From contig NZ_OMKE01000015.1 of NCBI RefSeq assembly GCF_900299535.1, positions 1 to 64,000 of the forward strand: a DNA stretch of 64,000 bases. The letters are read 5' to 3'. This document shows positions 42,215-50,460 of this stretch, one piece after another. This stretch comes from Aquimarina aquimarini. GTDB taxonomy: Bacteria; Bacteroidota; Bacteroidia; Flavobacteriales; Flavobacteriaceae. The translations under genes were made by a program, and so were the position numbers. Every line of letters starts with the position of its first letter. Within the stretch, counting starts at the first letter, position 1. The notes under the pieces were generated by a model. The model had not been told where the DNA came from. It ran no database searches and worked only from the letters and a program-made list of their open reading frames with translations.

Positions 42215-43129
42215 TTATGGTTTTTGAATTACAAAAGATTCTATAACCTTATTAATGTCTTTCTCTTCGGTATATTTATCAGAAAATAAATGCTTGTATA
42301 ATGCTTTATTATCTACTTTTGCCTCAAGAGAAAGGTCTGTATTTCTACCATAAACCTTTTCCCATTTAGTACGAACTAAAGCCCATTTGGCATTATTTTT
42401 TTTCCACCAATCTGCTGCAGCTTTACATTTACTATCATCAACTTTTACATAAGTATTATATCCTTTTTCTTTTGCTAGAACAACATCAGGCTTCCCCTCT
42501 TCGCGTATTACTTTGTCATTATCTTGATCATGAACCCATCCATTATCAGTGATCTCGTGTCTGTTTCCTCTTACTGTAATGTTGTAATCACTTCTTTTGG
42601 TATATTCTCTTCTTGGTAATGGAGCATCTGTTCTGTTCTCCCAGAAACTTTTACCATCTACATGTACCCAAGTAGCAGAACCTTCATATCGAGGGCTATC
42701 ATCAACTTGATATACCTTTTGTGTCCATTGTCCTTTTACATCAGTATCTGGCTTGCTCTCATATTTCCATGAATTATTACCATTAAACATGTAAAAGTTT
42801 GTGTTTTGGTATACCCAATCCTGTCTCCAGTGTTTTACTATATATGGTTTTGATGGGGAACCTACTTGTAGTAAATGTTGAATAGAAATCTTATCCTTAC
42901 CGTCTTCAACCAATTGAGCCCATTCTAAAGCTTTATCACTTTTTGTTTTTGAAGGTTTGTAAAGAGAATCATTGCTATACTGAAAAGTCTCGGCAAAATT
43001 GAAAGTTACCTCATAACAGCCACACATTTTCTTTATGGCATTTTGATCTTGCTTTTTTTTATTCTGAGCTGTTATTGTAGTAGATACAAATGCTAGTAAT
43101 AAAAGCGATGAAAGTGTAAATCGTCTCAT
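42215..43129 (-). CDS. Secreted conserved protein next to heme receptor (DUF6607-like)
   Basis: This 304-aa protein has a signal peptide (about 1-21, TITAQ). The mature part begins with MCGCYEVTFNFAETF and is rich in Trp and Tyr (KHWRQDWVYQNTNFYMF, GQWTQKVYQVDD, ATWVHVDGKSFWENRTDAPLPRREYTKRSDYN, and a repeated HEITDNGWVHDQDN). I associate this pattern with DUF6607, a family seen near HmuY and heme receptors in Flavobacteriia; this is from memory and unverified. It is divergent from the heme-type receptor at 43211, and the Fur-like motif lies between the two. It is probably an iron-regulated periplasmic or outer-membrane accessory protein. Confidence 0.72.
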   Translation of the reverse strand: MRRFTLSSLLLLAFVSTTITAQNKKKQDQNAIKKMCGCYEVTFNFAETFQYSNDSLYKPSKTKSDKALEWAQLVEDGKDKISIQHLLQVGSPSKPYIVKHWRQDWVYQNTNFYMFNGNNSWKYESKPDTDVKGQWTQKVYQVDDSPRYEGSATWVHVDGKSFWENRTDAPLPRREYTKRSDYNITVRGNRHEITDNGWVHDQDNDKVIREEGKPDVVLAKEKGYNTYVKVDDSKCKAAADWWKKNNAKWALVRTKWEKVYGRNTDLSLEAKVDNKALYKHLFSDKYTEEKDINKVIESFVIQKP

Positions 43130-43158
43130 TTTTGAATATTTAATAAAATTATCAACTC

Positions 43159-43178
43159 TTATTTAGATTGAATTAAAA
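43159..43178 (+). promoter_or_regulatory. Fur-like motif between divergent iron genes
   Basis: TTATTTAGATTGAATTAAAA, one base different from the motif at 39558-39577. It lies 33 bases before the heme-type receptor start and 30 bases before the divergent 43129 start, so one bound protein could control both directions. Confidence 0.62.
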
Positions 43179-43185
43179 TAAGATA

Positions 43186-43193
43186 TATATTTG
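43186..43193 (+). promoter_or_regulatory. Candidate -7 element of the heme-type receptor
   Basis: TATATTTG matches TAnnTTTG; a TTG at 43168-43170 lies 15 bases upstream, within the Fur-like motif. The same TTG-15-TAnnTTTG spacing occurs at the siderophore receptor promoter. Confidence 0.5.
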
Positions 43194-43210
43194 TTGCAAA
43201 TTTATTAAGA

Positions 43211-45355
43211 ATGAATCTAAATAGAAATACTTTTTTATTTTATTTTCTGCTTTTTTATTTCAGTTTTATATCAGCCCAAGAGAATGAAGTAAAAAAGGAC
43301 TCTGTTAAGACAGAAGAGTTAGAGGAAGTAATTGTAACAGGTCAGTATTCTCCACAATCCATAAACAAGTCAGTTTTTGAAGTAAAGGTAATTGGTAGAG
43401 CACAGATAGAACAACAAGCAGCAAACAACCTTGCTGATGTATTAAACCAGTCATTAAACATTAGTATTATACCCAATGGGTCTACAGGAAAATCATCGGT
43501 TCAACTTTTTGGGTTGGATGGTAGGTATTTTAAAATACTCATAGATAATATTCCTGTAATTAATGATGAAGGTTTGGGTAATAACACAGATTTAACGCAA
43601 TTAAATCTGGATGATATCGAACAAATAGAGATTGTAGAAGGCTCTATGGGTGTACAATATGGTGCCAATGCAATTTCGGGAGTGATTAATATTATCACCA
43701 AAAAGTACGGAAAGTACACATGGGAAATAAGCCCCTATATACAAGAAGAGACGGTAGAAAAAGAATATGGTTTTTTTGATAAAGGAAGACATATTCAATC
43801 TCTACGAGTAGGGCATAATATCTCAGACAGATGGTATGCCAATGCATTGTATACAAGAAATGATTTTGCTGGATTTTGGGATGATAGAGAGGGTAAAAAT
43901 CATGAGTTGAATGATGATAAAAGAGGGTATTTGTGGTTACCTAAACTACAAAATACAGCTAAGGCATTAGTAAATTATAGAGGTGAAAACGGATTTAGAA
44001 GCTTTTACAAGTTTGAATATTTTGATGAGAATATCAATCGGTTTTCTCAAGTGGTAAACCCAAACTATAATCCTTCTACACAAACCAGTGATCCAGTAGG
44101 TAATGATGCTACCTTTACCTCAGAACGTTTTTATCATCACCTTAACTTTTTAGGAAAATGGAAAACGAGCTTTAACTATGATGTTTCGTTATCCTATCAA
44201 CAGCAGAAAAGAAATGTAGAAACGTTTAGATATCGAATTAAGTCAAGACAAAAATTTGATATAGAAAAATTTGAATACGAATCCAGAAAAGTACTTTATT
44301 CCAAAGGTAATTTTAGCAATTTTTTACAAAAAGAAAGCTTTGATTTTCAGTTAGGATATGAGGTAAATCATATTGATGGATATGCTTCTAGTTCTGCGGG
44401 AACTTTTAATGGAGAAAATATAAAAAGAGAATTAGGTTCTTATGATGTATTTGGTTCTGCAGAAATTCATGTCAATGATAAATTTTCTATTAGACCAGGA
44501 GCAAGACTACTCGCTTCTTCTGCATTCAATGCTCAAGCGGCAGTATCATTAAGCACTCGTTATAGTTTTGCAAATGGACTAGAATTAAGAGGAGTTGTAG
44601 GGTCTGCGCCTAGGTTACCAAGTTATGCAGAGCTGTACACCTATTTTGTAGATGCTAATCATGATATAAGAGGAAATGAAGATCTAGTACCAGAACAAGG
44701 AGCATCGATTTTTTTGCATTTGAAGAAAAGCTTTGATTTGACAGGTGATAGCAACCTTAAAATGTTGAGTAAATTAACGCTTAACTATTTGGATTTATCA
44801 GACAGAATAGAACTAAGTGTTATAAACGAAGCCCCATTACAATTTAAATACATCAATATTGATTCATATAAAACTGTTGGCGCTTTTTTAAATAACAGCC
44901 TGAATTATAAAAACCTGAATGCTAATATAGGAATTGGTTTGTCGGGAGAGTCAAAAGTGTTGGATAGTAGAGTGTTACATAATGATGACTACTTGTATGC
45001 CATGCGATTGAATGCCAATGTATCCTATTTTGCAAAACCTATAGGGATGGTATTCTCTGCATTTTATAAATATAATGGCCCCAGACAACAATTTGTAGAG
45101 CGACAAAACGAAAATGATGAAGCTGTACTCGTAAGAGGAAAACAAGATGGATTTAGTTGGCTGGATGCATCTATACGCAAAGATTTTTTAGATAGAAAAA
45201 TACAATTAACTCTTGGAGCCCGTAACCTATTAGATATTACCCGGGTGAATACCACTGCTACAGCAGGTGGAGCACATTCTGGGCCCCCATCAACCATATT
45301 ACTTGGTTATGGAAGGTCCTATTTTTTAAAACTAGTTTATAACCTTAAATTTTAA
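43211..45355 (+). CDS. TonB-dependent receptor, probable heme/HmuR type
   Basis: This 714-aa protein has a signal peptide (about 1-22, FISAQ) and then directly a TonB-box-like EEVIVTG stretch (about 38-44). The plug (about 55-165) contains LADVLNQSLNISIIPNG, LIDNIPVINDEGLG and VEGSMGVQYGANAISGVINIITKK. The barrel ends in a C-terminal Phe (LVYNLKF). It lacks the carboxypeptidase-like N-terminal extension of the other two receptors in the window. The HmuY-like lipoprotein gene follows by 13 bases, the arrangement of hmuYR-type heme uptake but in reverse order. I infer heme or heme-protein import, TonB-driven, iron-repressed. The conserved barrel histidine of heme receptors could not be placed by eye. 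Confidence 0.88.
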   Translation: MNLNRNTFLFYFLLFYFSFISAQENEVKKDSVKTEELEEVIVTGQYSPQSINKSVFEVKVIGRAQIEQQAANNLADVLNQSLNISIIPNGSTGKSSVQLFGLDGRYFKILIDNIPVINDEGLGNNTDLTQLNLDDIEQIEIVEGSMGVQYGANAISGVINIITKKYGKYTWEISPYIQEETVEKEYGFFDKGRHIQSLRVGHNISDRWYANALYTRNDFAGFWDDREGKNHELNDDKRGYLWLPKLQNTAKALVNYRGENGFRSFYKFEYFDENINRFSQVVNPNYNPSTQTSDPVGNDATFTSERFYHHLNFLGKWKTSFNYDVSLSYQQQKRNVETFRYRIKSRQKFDIEKFEYESRKVLYSKGNFSNFLQKESFDFQLGYEVNHIDGYASSSAGTFNGENIKRELGSYDVFGSAEIHVNDKFSIRPGARLLASSAFNAQAAVSLSTRYSFANGLELRGVVGSAPRLPSYAELYTYFVDANHDIRGNEDLVPEQGASIFLHLKKSFDLTGDSNLKMLSKLTLNYLDLSDRIELSVINEAPLQFKYINIDSYKTVGAFLNNSLNYKNLNANIGIGLSGESKVLDSRVLHNDDYLYAMRLNANVSYFAKPIGMVFSAFYKYNGPRQQFVERQNENDEAVLVRGKQDGFSWLDASIRKDFLDRKIQLTLGARNLLDITRVNTTATAGGAHSGPPSTILLGYGRSYFLKLVYNLKF

Positions 45356-45368
45356 TTATCACACCAAA

Positions 45369-46790
45369 ATGAATAAGAATTTATTTTTTATCAAAACCAT
45401 GTTACTACTTTTTATCATAACAGGATGTAGTAGCGATGATGATGCAACAGTAACACAAGAGTTTGCTGTAGCATTTGAGAACCCCTCGGTTAGTTTTTCG
45501 ACCACAGATGAAAACAAAGAGATAAAGATTGTTTTTTCAAGTACTGCACTAGAAGCAGGAACGTTAACTATAAAATATACTGCAAATAAAGCAGTATATG
45601 GAGCAAATGCAGATTTTACCACAGTGCCTTCAGGAGAAACAGGATCATTGACTGTTAATTTTAAACAAGGTGATAAAGGAGCTGTTTTTACTTTGAATAA
45701 ATTAAGAAACCCTATAGAAGGGATAACTAAAGCCGTATCATTTTCTATAGAAAAAGTAAGTATAGCCAATGGTTTGATTAGTGGTAATACTGATATAGCT
45801 GTAAGTTTTACAGAAGCCCCTGCTATTGGAGGAGTAATTGCTCCAGAAGTTGGAGGACATAATGAACCCAATCAAGTATATATAGACTTAAGCTCGCAAA
45901 CACAAAGTACCATAAAAAGAGATCAGTGGGATCTTGGATTCTATAGCGGTAGCGAGTTTAGGGTAAAAATCAATGGCGCAATATATATGGGGGCAGCTCA
46001 GCTAGATGCTACAGATATTACTACTGTTAGAGAAGCAGATGTAACCGCCTTAAAAGATTTGATAATAACAAGCGCACCAAATACAGCGCAATATTTTGAT
46101 GATCCAACGGGAGATATTACAAAAACAGTAATTGCAGAGGTTTCAGCAAAAGTAGAGGAGAATAAAGTATACCTTTTGAAATTAGGTTATGAAGTATCAA
46201 CAAAGGAACCAAAAGTAGGAAGAGTTGATATAAGTGGCGAATTGAGAGGTTGGAAAAAAATACGAATACTAAGAGATGGTGATGGTTATATTTTACAGCA
46301 TGCTGATGTAGATGCGACTACTTTTGAAGAAATAAAGATACCTAAGAAGAGTGAATATAATTTTACATTCTTTAGTTTTAATACCAAATCTATTGTAGAT
46401 GTAGAGCCTATGAAAGATAAATGGGATCTTAATTTTACAGTATTTACAAATATTATTAGTTTTCAACCAGGAGTAACAGGAGCATATGGATTTAGTGATT
46501 TTATAACAACAGACCTTCTTGGTGGTGCAAATTCTTATATGGTAAAAACTACAGAATTTACATACGAGGATTTTGCTTTGGCAAATATCGATAATGATAA
46601 GTTTATAGCAGATCAAAGAGGTATTGGTAGTAATTGGAGAGATTTACTTGGAGGTACAGGTCTTCTCACCGATAGATTCTTTGTACTTAAAGATACAGAT
46701 GGAAACTTATATAAAATTAGATTTACTGCTTTCACCAATGAAAGTGGTGTTAGAGGATATCCTCAATTTGAATATACTCTATTACAATAA
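45369..46790 (+). CDS. HmuY-like lipoprotein
   Basis: This 473-aa protein has a lipoprotein signal peptide with the lipobox ITGC (Cys near 20) followed by SSDDD, typical of surface-exposed Bacteroidota lipoproteins. About 30-135 is a Calx-beta/Ig-like domain (VSFSTTDENKEIKIVFSS). After that comes the HmuY-type beta fold, with the hallmark RDQWDLGFYSGSEFRVKING (about 180-199), repeated later as KDKWDLNFTVFTNI. HmuY proteins bind heme at the surface and hand it to a TonB receptor; here the receptor gene is immediately upstream. It is longer than HmuY of Porphyromonas (about 216 aa) because of the extra N-terminal domain. The heme ligands cannot be assigned without alignment. Confidence 0.83.
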   Translation: MNKNLFFIKTMLLLFIITGCSSDDDATVTQEFAVAFENPSVSFSTTDENKEIKIVFSSTALEAGTLTIKYTANKAVYGANADFTTVPSGETGSLTVNFKQGDKGAVFTLNKLRNPIEGITKAVSFSIEKVSIANGLISGNTDIAVSFTEAPAIGGVIAPEVGGHNEPNQVYIDLSSQTQSTIKRDQWDLGFYSGSEFRVKINGAIYMGAAQLDATDITTVREADVTALKDLIITSAPNTAQYFDDPTGDITKTVIAEVSAKVEENKVYLLKLGYEVSTKEPKVGRVDISGELRGWKKIRILRDGDGYILQHADVDATTFEEIKIPKKSEYNFTFFSFNTKSIVDVEPMKDKWDLNFTVFTNIISFQPGVTGAYGFSDFITTDLLGGANSYMVKTTEFTYEDFALANIDNDKFIADQRGIGSNWRDLLGGTGLLTDRFFVLKDTDGNLYKIRFTAFTNESGVRGYPQFEYTLLQ

Positions 46791-46833
46791 TATGTTTTTT
46801 TGATTTTTATAGCCAATAAAAAGTGTTAATGCA

Positions 46834-46869
46834 AACGCTTCATATTCAATAGATATGAAGCGTTTTTTT
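46834..46869 (+). terminator. Terminator of the heme uptake pair
   Basis: A perfect 12-bp stem (46834-46845 and 46853-46864) with a TCAATAG loop and a T-run. Its sequence and the preceding AGTGTTAATGCA are nearly the same as at the terminator at 49148. Confidence 0.9.
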
Positions 46870-46931
46870 ATTACATGTATATATAAGTTAAATAATGCTT
46901 AATGTTTTTACTAGTATATTACTATTATTTA

Positions 46932-46946
46932 TATTTAGTCTAAATA
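46932..46946 (+). promoter_or_regulatory. Palindrome upstream of the repeat-containing T9SS gene
   Basis: TATTTAGTCTAAATA is a perfect palindrome around a central T, 20 bases before the start at 46966. Its TTTAG half-site is shared with the two Fur-like motifs, but the spacing is shorter. It may be a related regulatory site. Confidence 0.4.
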
Positions 46947-46965
46947 AATATAAACTACACACAAA

Positions 46966-49107
46966 ATGAAAATATTTACAATAAAATTATGTATAGCGTA
47001 CTTGATTCTCCTATGGGGTTTACAAAGTCATAGTCAAGTTACAGTTAGGATTACCAATATGGAATATGTTTCTGGGAGTTTTATAAATTGGGGAGATCCT
47101 ATTGAGATAGAACAAGGAGGAAATCAAAGGATAAGATTTAATGTGGATTTAACCAAGCCAAATAATATGGTAGTTGGAAATTCTACATTACGGATTTATG
47201 CAAAAGGATCATCGGCAAGTCCTCGTTCTATTGATAGGCAGAGTATTTGTAGTGGTTGTTGGCACACCTCTCATATAGTTTCAAAAGATATTACATTACA
47301 AAGTAGTGATTTTAGTACAAATGGAGGTGTATTATATGCAGAAGTAGAAAGTAGCAGTGGAATAAAATATAAAAGTCGTGAATGGAGAGTCAATATAGCA
47401 GTTTCTAGTATAACGAATAATTCTATTTCAGGAAATCAGAGCATTTATTCAGGAGATATTCCTAATGCGTTATCAGGAACGACTCCATCAGGAGGTACGG
47501 GGAGTTTTAGGTATCAATGGAAAAAGAAAACTTCTGGTAGTTGGACCAATGTTTCGGGTGCAACATCAAGAAATTATTCGCCTCCAGCATTGACCACAAC
47601 AACAAGATATCAACGAATCGTTACTTCTGGCAGTATTTCTAGTACTAGTAATACGATTACTGTTACGGTGATTAATGCTCCACCAATAACGAATAATTCT
47701 ATTTCAGGAAATCAGAGTATTTATTCAGAGGATACTCCTAATGCGCTATCAGGAACTACTCCATCAGGAGGTACAGGAAGTTTTAGGTATCAATGGAAAA
47801 AGAAAACTTCTGGTAATTGGGCTAATATTTCGGGTGCAACATCAAGAAATTATTCGCCTCCAGCATTGACCACAACAACAAAATATCAACGAATTGTTAC
47901 TTCAGGTGGTATTTCTAGTACTAGTAATACGATTACTGTTACAGTGATTCTTGCTCCACCCATAACGACTAATAGTATTTCATCTGATCAAACGATTGAT
48001 GAAGGTGAAGCTCCATCTACTATTATTGGAAGTACTCCAGCAGGAGGAAGCGGAAGGTATAGATATACTTGGCAGAAGAAAACCACAGGAAACTGGTCTG
48101 TTATTTCAGGAGCAACTTCAAAAAATTATTCTCCAGGAATATTGGTAAAAACAACATTCTATAGAAGGATTGTACGTTCAGGAGGGAGACTAAATACCAG
48201 TAATACGGTAAAAATAACAGTTAATTTATTACCAGAAATAAGAAACAATACAATAGTTTTTAATGGGGTTTCTAAAATAATAGGAAGTGTTCCAACAGGA
48301 GGTAATAATAGTTATAGATATGTATATACAACCGTAATTGAAATAAACGGAGAGGCATTTGAAGATCGTTTTGATCAAGGAACTAATAAAGATTGGGTTA
48401 TTCCAGAATTTTTTCTAAATGCTGCTAGAAATGGACAAGAATTGATGATTATAAGGCATGTAACTTCGGGAATTAAAGAGTCAAGGACTCATATCTTTTT
48501 AAATAAGATAGAAAACAATTCATTTGTTTTTGATGGAGTTTCAAAAATTATTGGGAGTGTTCCAACAGGAGGTACTGGGCCATACACTTACCAATATAAA
48601 TGGTTTGTAGTTGTAGAAGGAGGAGAACCTGTTCATTTCTCTTCTTCCAGATCAACGAATAAAGATTATACTATACCACCTGATCAAATGCAAAAAATTA
48701 TTAGTTGGGATATACCAGTTTATGCTAAACGAATAGTTTGGTCAAATCATCAAAAGCACGAGACAGGCTATATAAAAATAAGAAGCTCTTCTCAAGGAAG
48801 GTTAATAAATTCATCGGTTAGTATAAAAAATCATGAAGAAAAGAAGTTAATATCAAAACCAAAATTATACCCTAATCCAACTCGAGGGACTGTGTATTTA
48901 GAAACAGATTATATAGCAGATACAGAAGTTGAAATATACATATATTCAAAAGTATCTGGCAAAGGTGAAAAAGTATTTACACAAAGAATTAGAGCAGGTA
49001 AGCAAACAATTTCATGGGATATTCCAGCCAGATATCCAAAAGGCTTATATGTATATGAGATTATTGAAAATGGTATATCTAGGCATGGAAAACTTGTAAA
49101 GAAATAG
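46966..49107 (+). CDS. Surface protein with Ig-like repeats and T9SS sorting domain
   Basis: This 713-aa protein has a signal peptide (about 1-23, SHSQ) and an N-terminal beta domain (about 25-147). Three repeats of 92 residues follow (starting near 149, 241 and 333), each with SISGNQSI, SGTTPSGGTGSFRYQWKKKTSG, GATSRNYSPPALTTTT and TSNTITVTV. These are the PKD/Ig-like repeats usual in flavobacterial surface proteins. Two further shorter units start with FVFDGVSKIIGSVPTGG. The T9SS type A domain is at the C-terminus (LYPNPTRGTVYLETDY near 642, ending RHGKLVKK). It is probably an adhesin or stalk protein placed on the surface by the Por system. It has its own terminator and stands alone after the heme genes. 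Confidence 0.85.
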   Translation: MKIFTIKLCIAYLILLWGLQSHSQVTVRITNMEYVSGSFINWGDPIEIEQGGNQRIRFNVDLTKPNNMVVGNSTLRIYAKGSSASPRSIDRQSICSGCWHTSHIVSKDITLQSSDFSTNGGVLYAEVESSSGIKYKSREWRVNIAVSSITNNSISGNQSIYSGDIPNALSGTTPSGGTGSFRYQWKKKTSGSWTNVSGATSRNYSPPALTTTTRYQRIVTSGSISSTSNTITVTVINAPPITNNSISGNQSIYSEDTPNALSGTTPSGGTGSFRYQWKKKTSGNWANISGATSRNYSPPALTTTTKYQRIVTSGGISSTSNTITVTVILAPPITTNSISSDQTIDEGEAPSTIIGSTPAGGSGRYRYTWQKKTTGNWSVISGATSKNYSPGILVKTTFYRRIVRSGGRLNTSNTVKITVNLLPEIRNNTIVFNGVSKIIGSVPTGGNNSYRYVYTTVIEINGEAFEDRFDQGTNKDWVIPEFFLNAARNGQELMIIRHVTSGIKESRTHIFLNKIENNSFVFDGVSKIIGSVPTGGTGPYTYQYKWFVVVEGGEPVHFSSSRSTNKDYTIPPDQMQKIISWDIPVYAKRIVWSNHQKHETGYIKIRSSSQGRLINSSVSIKNHEEKKLISKPKLYPNPTRGTVYLETDYIADTEVEIYIYSKVSGKGEKVFTQRIRAGKQTISWDIPARYPKGLYVYEIIENGISRHGKLVKK
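47410..48237 (+). repeat. Three tandem 276-bp coding repeats
   Basis: Units begin at 47410, 47686 and 47962, spaced exactly 276 bases (92 codons). The first two are nearly identical at DNA level, which shows recent duplication or gene conversion. The third has diverged. Confidence 0.88.
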
Positions 49108-49147
49108 TTCTAGATGAGAATTACTTTTTACTAAAAGTATTAATGCA

Positions 49148-49182
49148 AACGCTCCATATTTCTTGAATATGGAGCGTTTTTT
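49148..49182 (+). terminator. Terminator of the repeat-containing T9SS gene
   Basis: A perfect 13-bp stem (49148-49160 and 49166-49178) with a TCTTG loop and a T-run. It is homologous to the terminator at 46834, including the upstream AAAGTATTAATGCA. Confidence 0.9.
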
Positions 49183-49253
49183 GAAACACCGTTTGTTTGT
49201 CCCACTAGATGGAAGCGGAAAATTACTTAGCTTTGGAAAAACAAACTAAACAT

Positions 49254-49355
49254 AGCACTCCGTAAACTCCATTGATCAAATTGTTTGCTTTCGCTAGCGC
49301 TGCACAAACGATTTAATCAACAACGCTAAGGCTGAGTTTACTACGACGTTGTGCT
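49254..49355 (+). repeat. Large imperfect cruciform, attC-like
   Basis: Nested inverted repeats about 100 bases long. AGCAC (49254-49258) pairs with GTGCT (49351-49355), GTAAACTC (49262-49269) with GAGTTTAC (49334-49341), and TTGATCAAATTGTTTG (49272-49287) with CAAACGATTTAATCAA (49305-49320, 14 of 16). The apex holds CGCTAGCG. The element ends 14 bases before the ATG of a small AT-rich gene. The size, interrupted stem and position resemble integron-cassette attC sites, but the canonical GTTRRRY core is not exact and no integrase is visible. Confidence 0.5.
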
Positions 49356-49368
49356 TAATTAAAAAACG

Positions 49369-50070
49369 ATGAATAATATCAAAATGCTATTTATTTTCAT
49401 ACTTCTAACTTCTTGTAATTCAGTGAAAACTATTACGGATTTGAAAGAATATGGATTTAAAGGAAAAGTAAAAAATATTGTAGTTTTGAATTATAGAGAT
49501 TTGGAAAAGAAAAATGAATTATGGGTTATAAAAGAAGATAAACTATTCTCAAAAAAGACAATGAAATTCAATAAAAAAGGGAATATTGTAGAAATACATT
49601 ATCATTCAACTTCTAAAAATCTATCTGATGAGATTATTACAAGTATTGAATTTAAAAACGGAAAAAAAAGTAAGACCACTTCAAGAGATTTATTAGGAGA
49701 AATAATCAATACAGGTTATTATACTTGGATTGATAAATATAATTATAGTTATGATTTAGTTAATAAACAAAAAGAACTAATTCTGAAATCTCACACAAAA
49801 CTTAACAATAATTTTCGAGAAATAAGTACTGAATATTCATATATAGAAAATGATTCTATTGTCTTTTCTGAATCAACTGTAACTGAATTAGATATTAACG
49901 AAGAAGTTGTAAGCACAAAATTTAAAGATAAAATATCTCAAGAAGAATATGTAATTGAGTATATAGTTAAAAAAGATAAAAAAGATAATCTAATAAAATG
50001 TGCTTTTATTTTTCGAGAAAGTAAAAAACTTCAATTGTTATCTATTAATAAATTTGAATATTATGAATAG
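49369..50070 (+). CDS. AT-rich putative lipoprotein of unknown function
   Basis: This 233-aa protein has a short lipoprotein signal (LLTSC, Cys near 15). The rest is a series of strand-turn units of the type found in MORN/YD-like or RHS-type antiparallel sheets (ITDLKEYGFKGKVKNIVVLNYRD, MKFNKKGNIVEIHYHS, IEFKNGKKSKTTSRD, KDNLIKCAFIF). The codon use is more AT-rich than in neighbouring genes. It starts 14 bases after the cruciform at 49254-49355 and has no operon partner. This arrangement suggests a mobile single-gene cassette; its function is unknown. Confidence 0.72.
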   Translation: MNNIKMLFIFILLTSCNSVKTITDLKEYGFKGKVKNIVVLNYRDLEKKNELWVIKEDKLFSKKTMKFNKKGNIVEIHYHSTSKNLSDEIITSIEFKNGKKSKTTSRDLLGEIINTGYYTWIDKYNYSYDLVNKQKELILKSHTKLNNNFREISTEYSYIENDSIVFSESTVTELDINEEVVSTKFKDKISQEEYVIEYIVKKDKKDNLIKCAFIFRESKKLQLLSINKFEYYE

Positions 50071-50196
50071 AATAACTAAGCATTCGGTACGATCGGCCAT
50101 GAATGCAGTGTTGACTAAACTGGTCTGATTTATTGTTTGTATGGGAATTGCTCTGGTCGTTGCAAATATTCTTGGGTGTCACTGGCTATTTCAAAA

Positions 50197-50460
50197 ATGC
50201 AGTTCTCTTATTTTGAACTATTTTTAACCCTACTTGCTGTCGTATTTTCATTTTCAGTAATATCCTGTATGAGCATAGTGTTCCTAAAGCCCAAGCATTC
50301 CTTGATGAATTTAGAGTTAAAAAATATCAAAATACACAATAGGTTAATTTATAACAAAATCATAGAATGTGATAAAGAAACCCCACAAACAGTTATGTTT
50401 ATGGAGTTTCTCACCTTTGGCTGGCTCGCCAATTTTCACACTCACAAATTTGTAATATAA
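50197..50460 (+). CDS. Doubtful small membrane protein
   Basis: The 87-aa frame from the ATG at 50197 begins MQFSYFELFLTLLAVVFSFSVISC (one membrane helix), then a basic stretch and TFGWLANFHTHKFVI. An upstream frame from ATG 50141 (MGIALVVANILGCHWLFQK...) also looks membrane-like but stops at 50227, so this may be a broken gene with a frameshift. It overlaps the end of the convergent giant gene by 19 bases. It could be a remnant of the same cassette-like insertion as the preceding gene. Confidence 0.35.
   Translation: MQFSYFELFLTLLAVVFSFSVISCMSIVFLKPKHSLMNLELKNIKIHNRLIYNKIIECDKETPQTVMFMEFLTFGWLANFHTHKFVI

Noticed and set aside
46293..46616. 107-aa minus-strand frame inside the HmuY-like gene
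   Set aside because: Cys/Lys/Ile-rich shadow without start context; the plus-strand frame carries lipobox and HmuY motifs.
49254..49355. Cruciform as a tRNA or other known RNA gene
   Set aside because: No T-loop sequence or cloverleaf spacing; the nested stems form one long interrupted hairpin instead.
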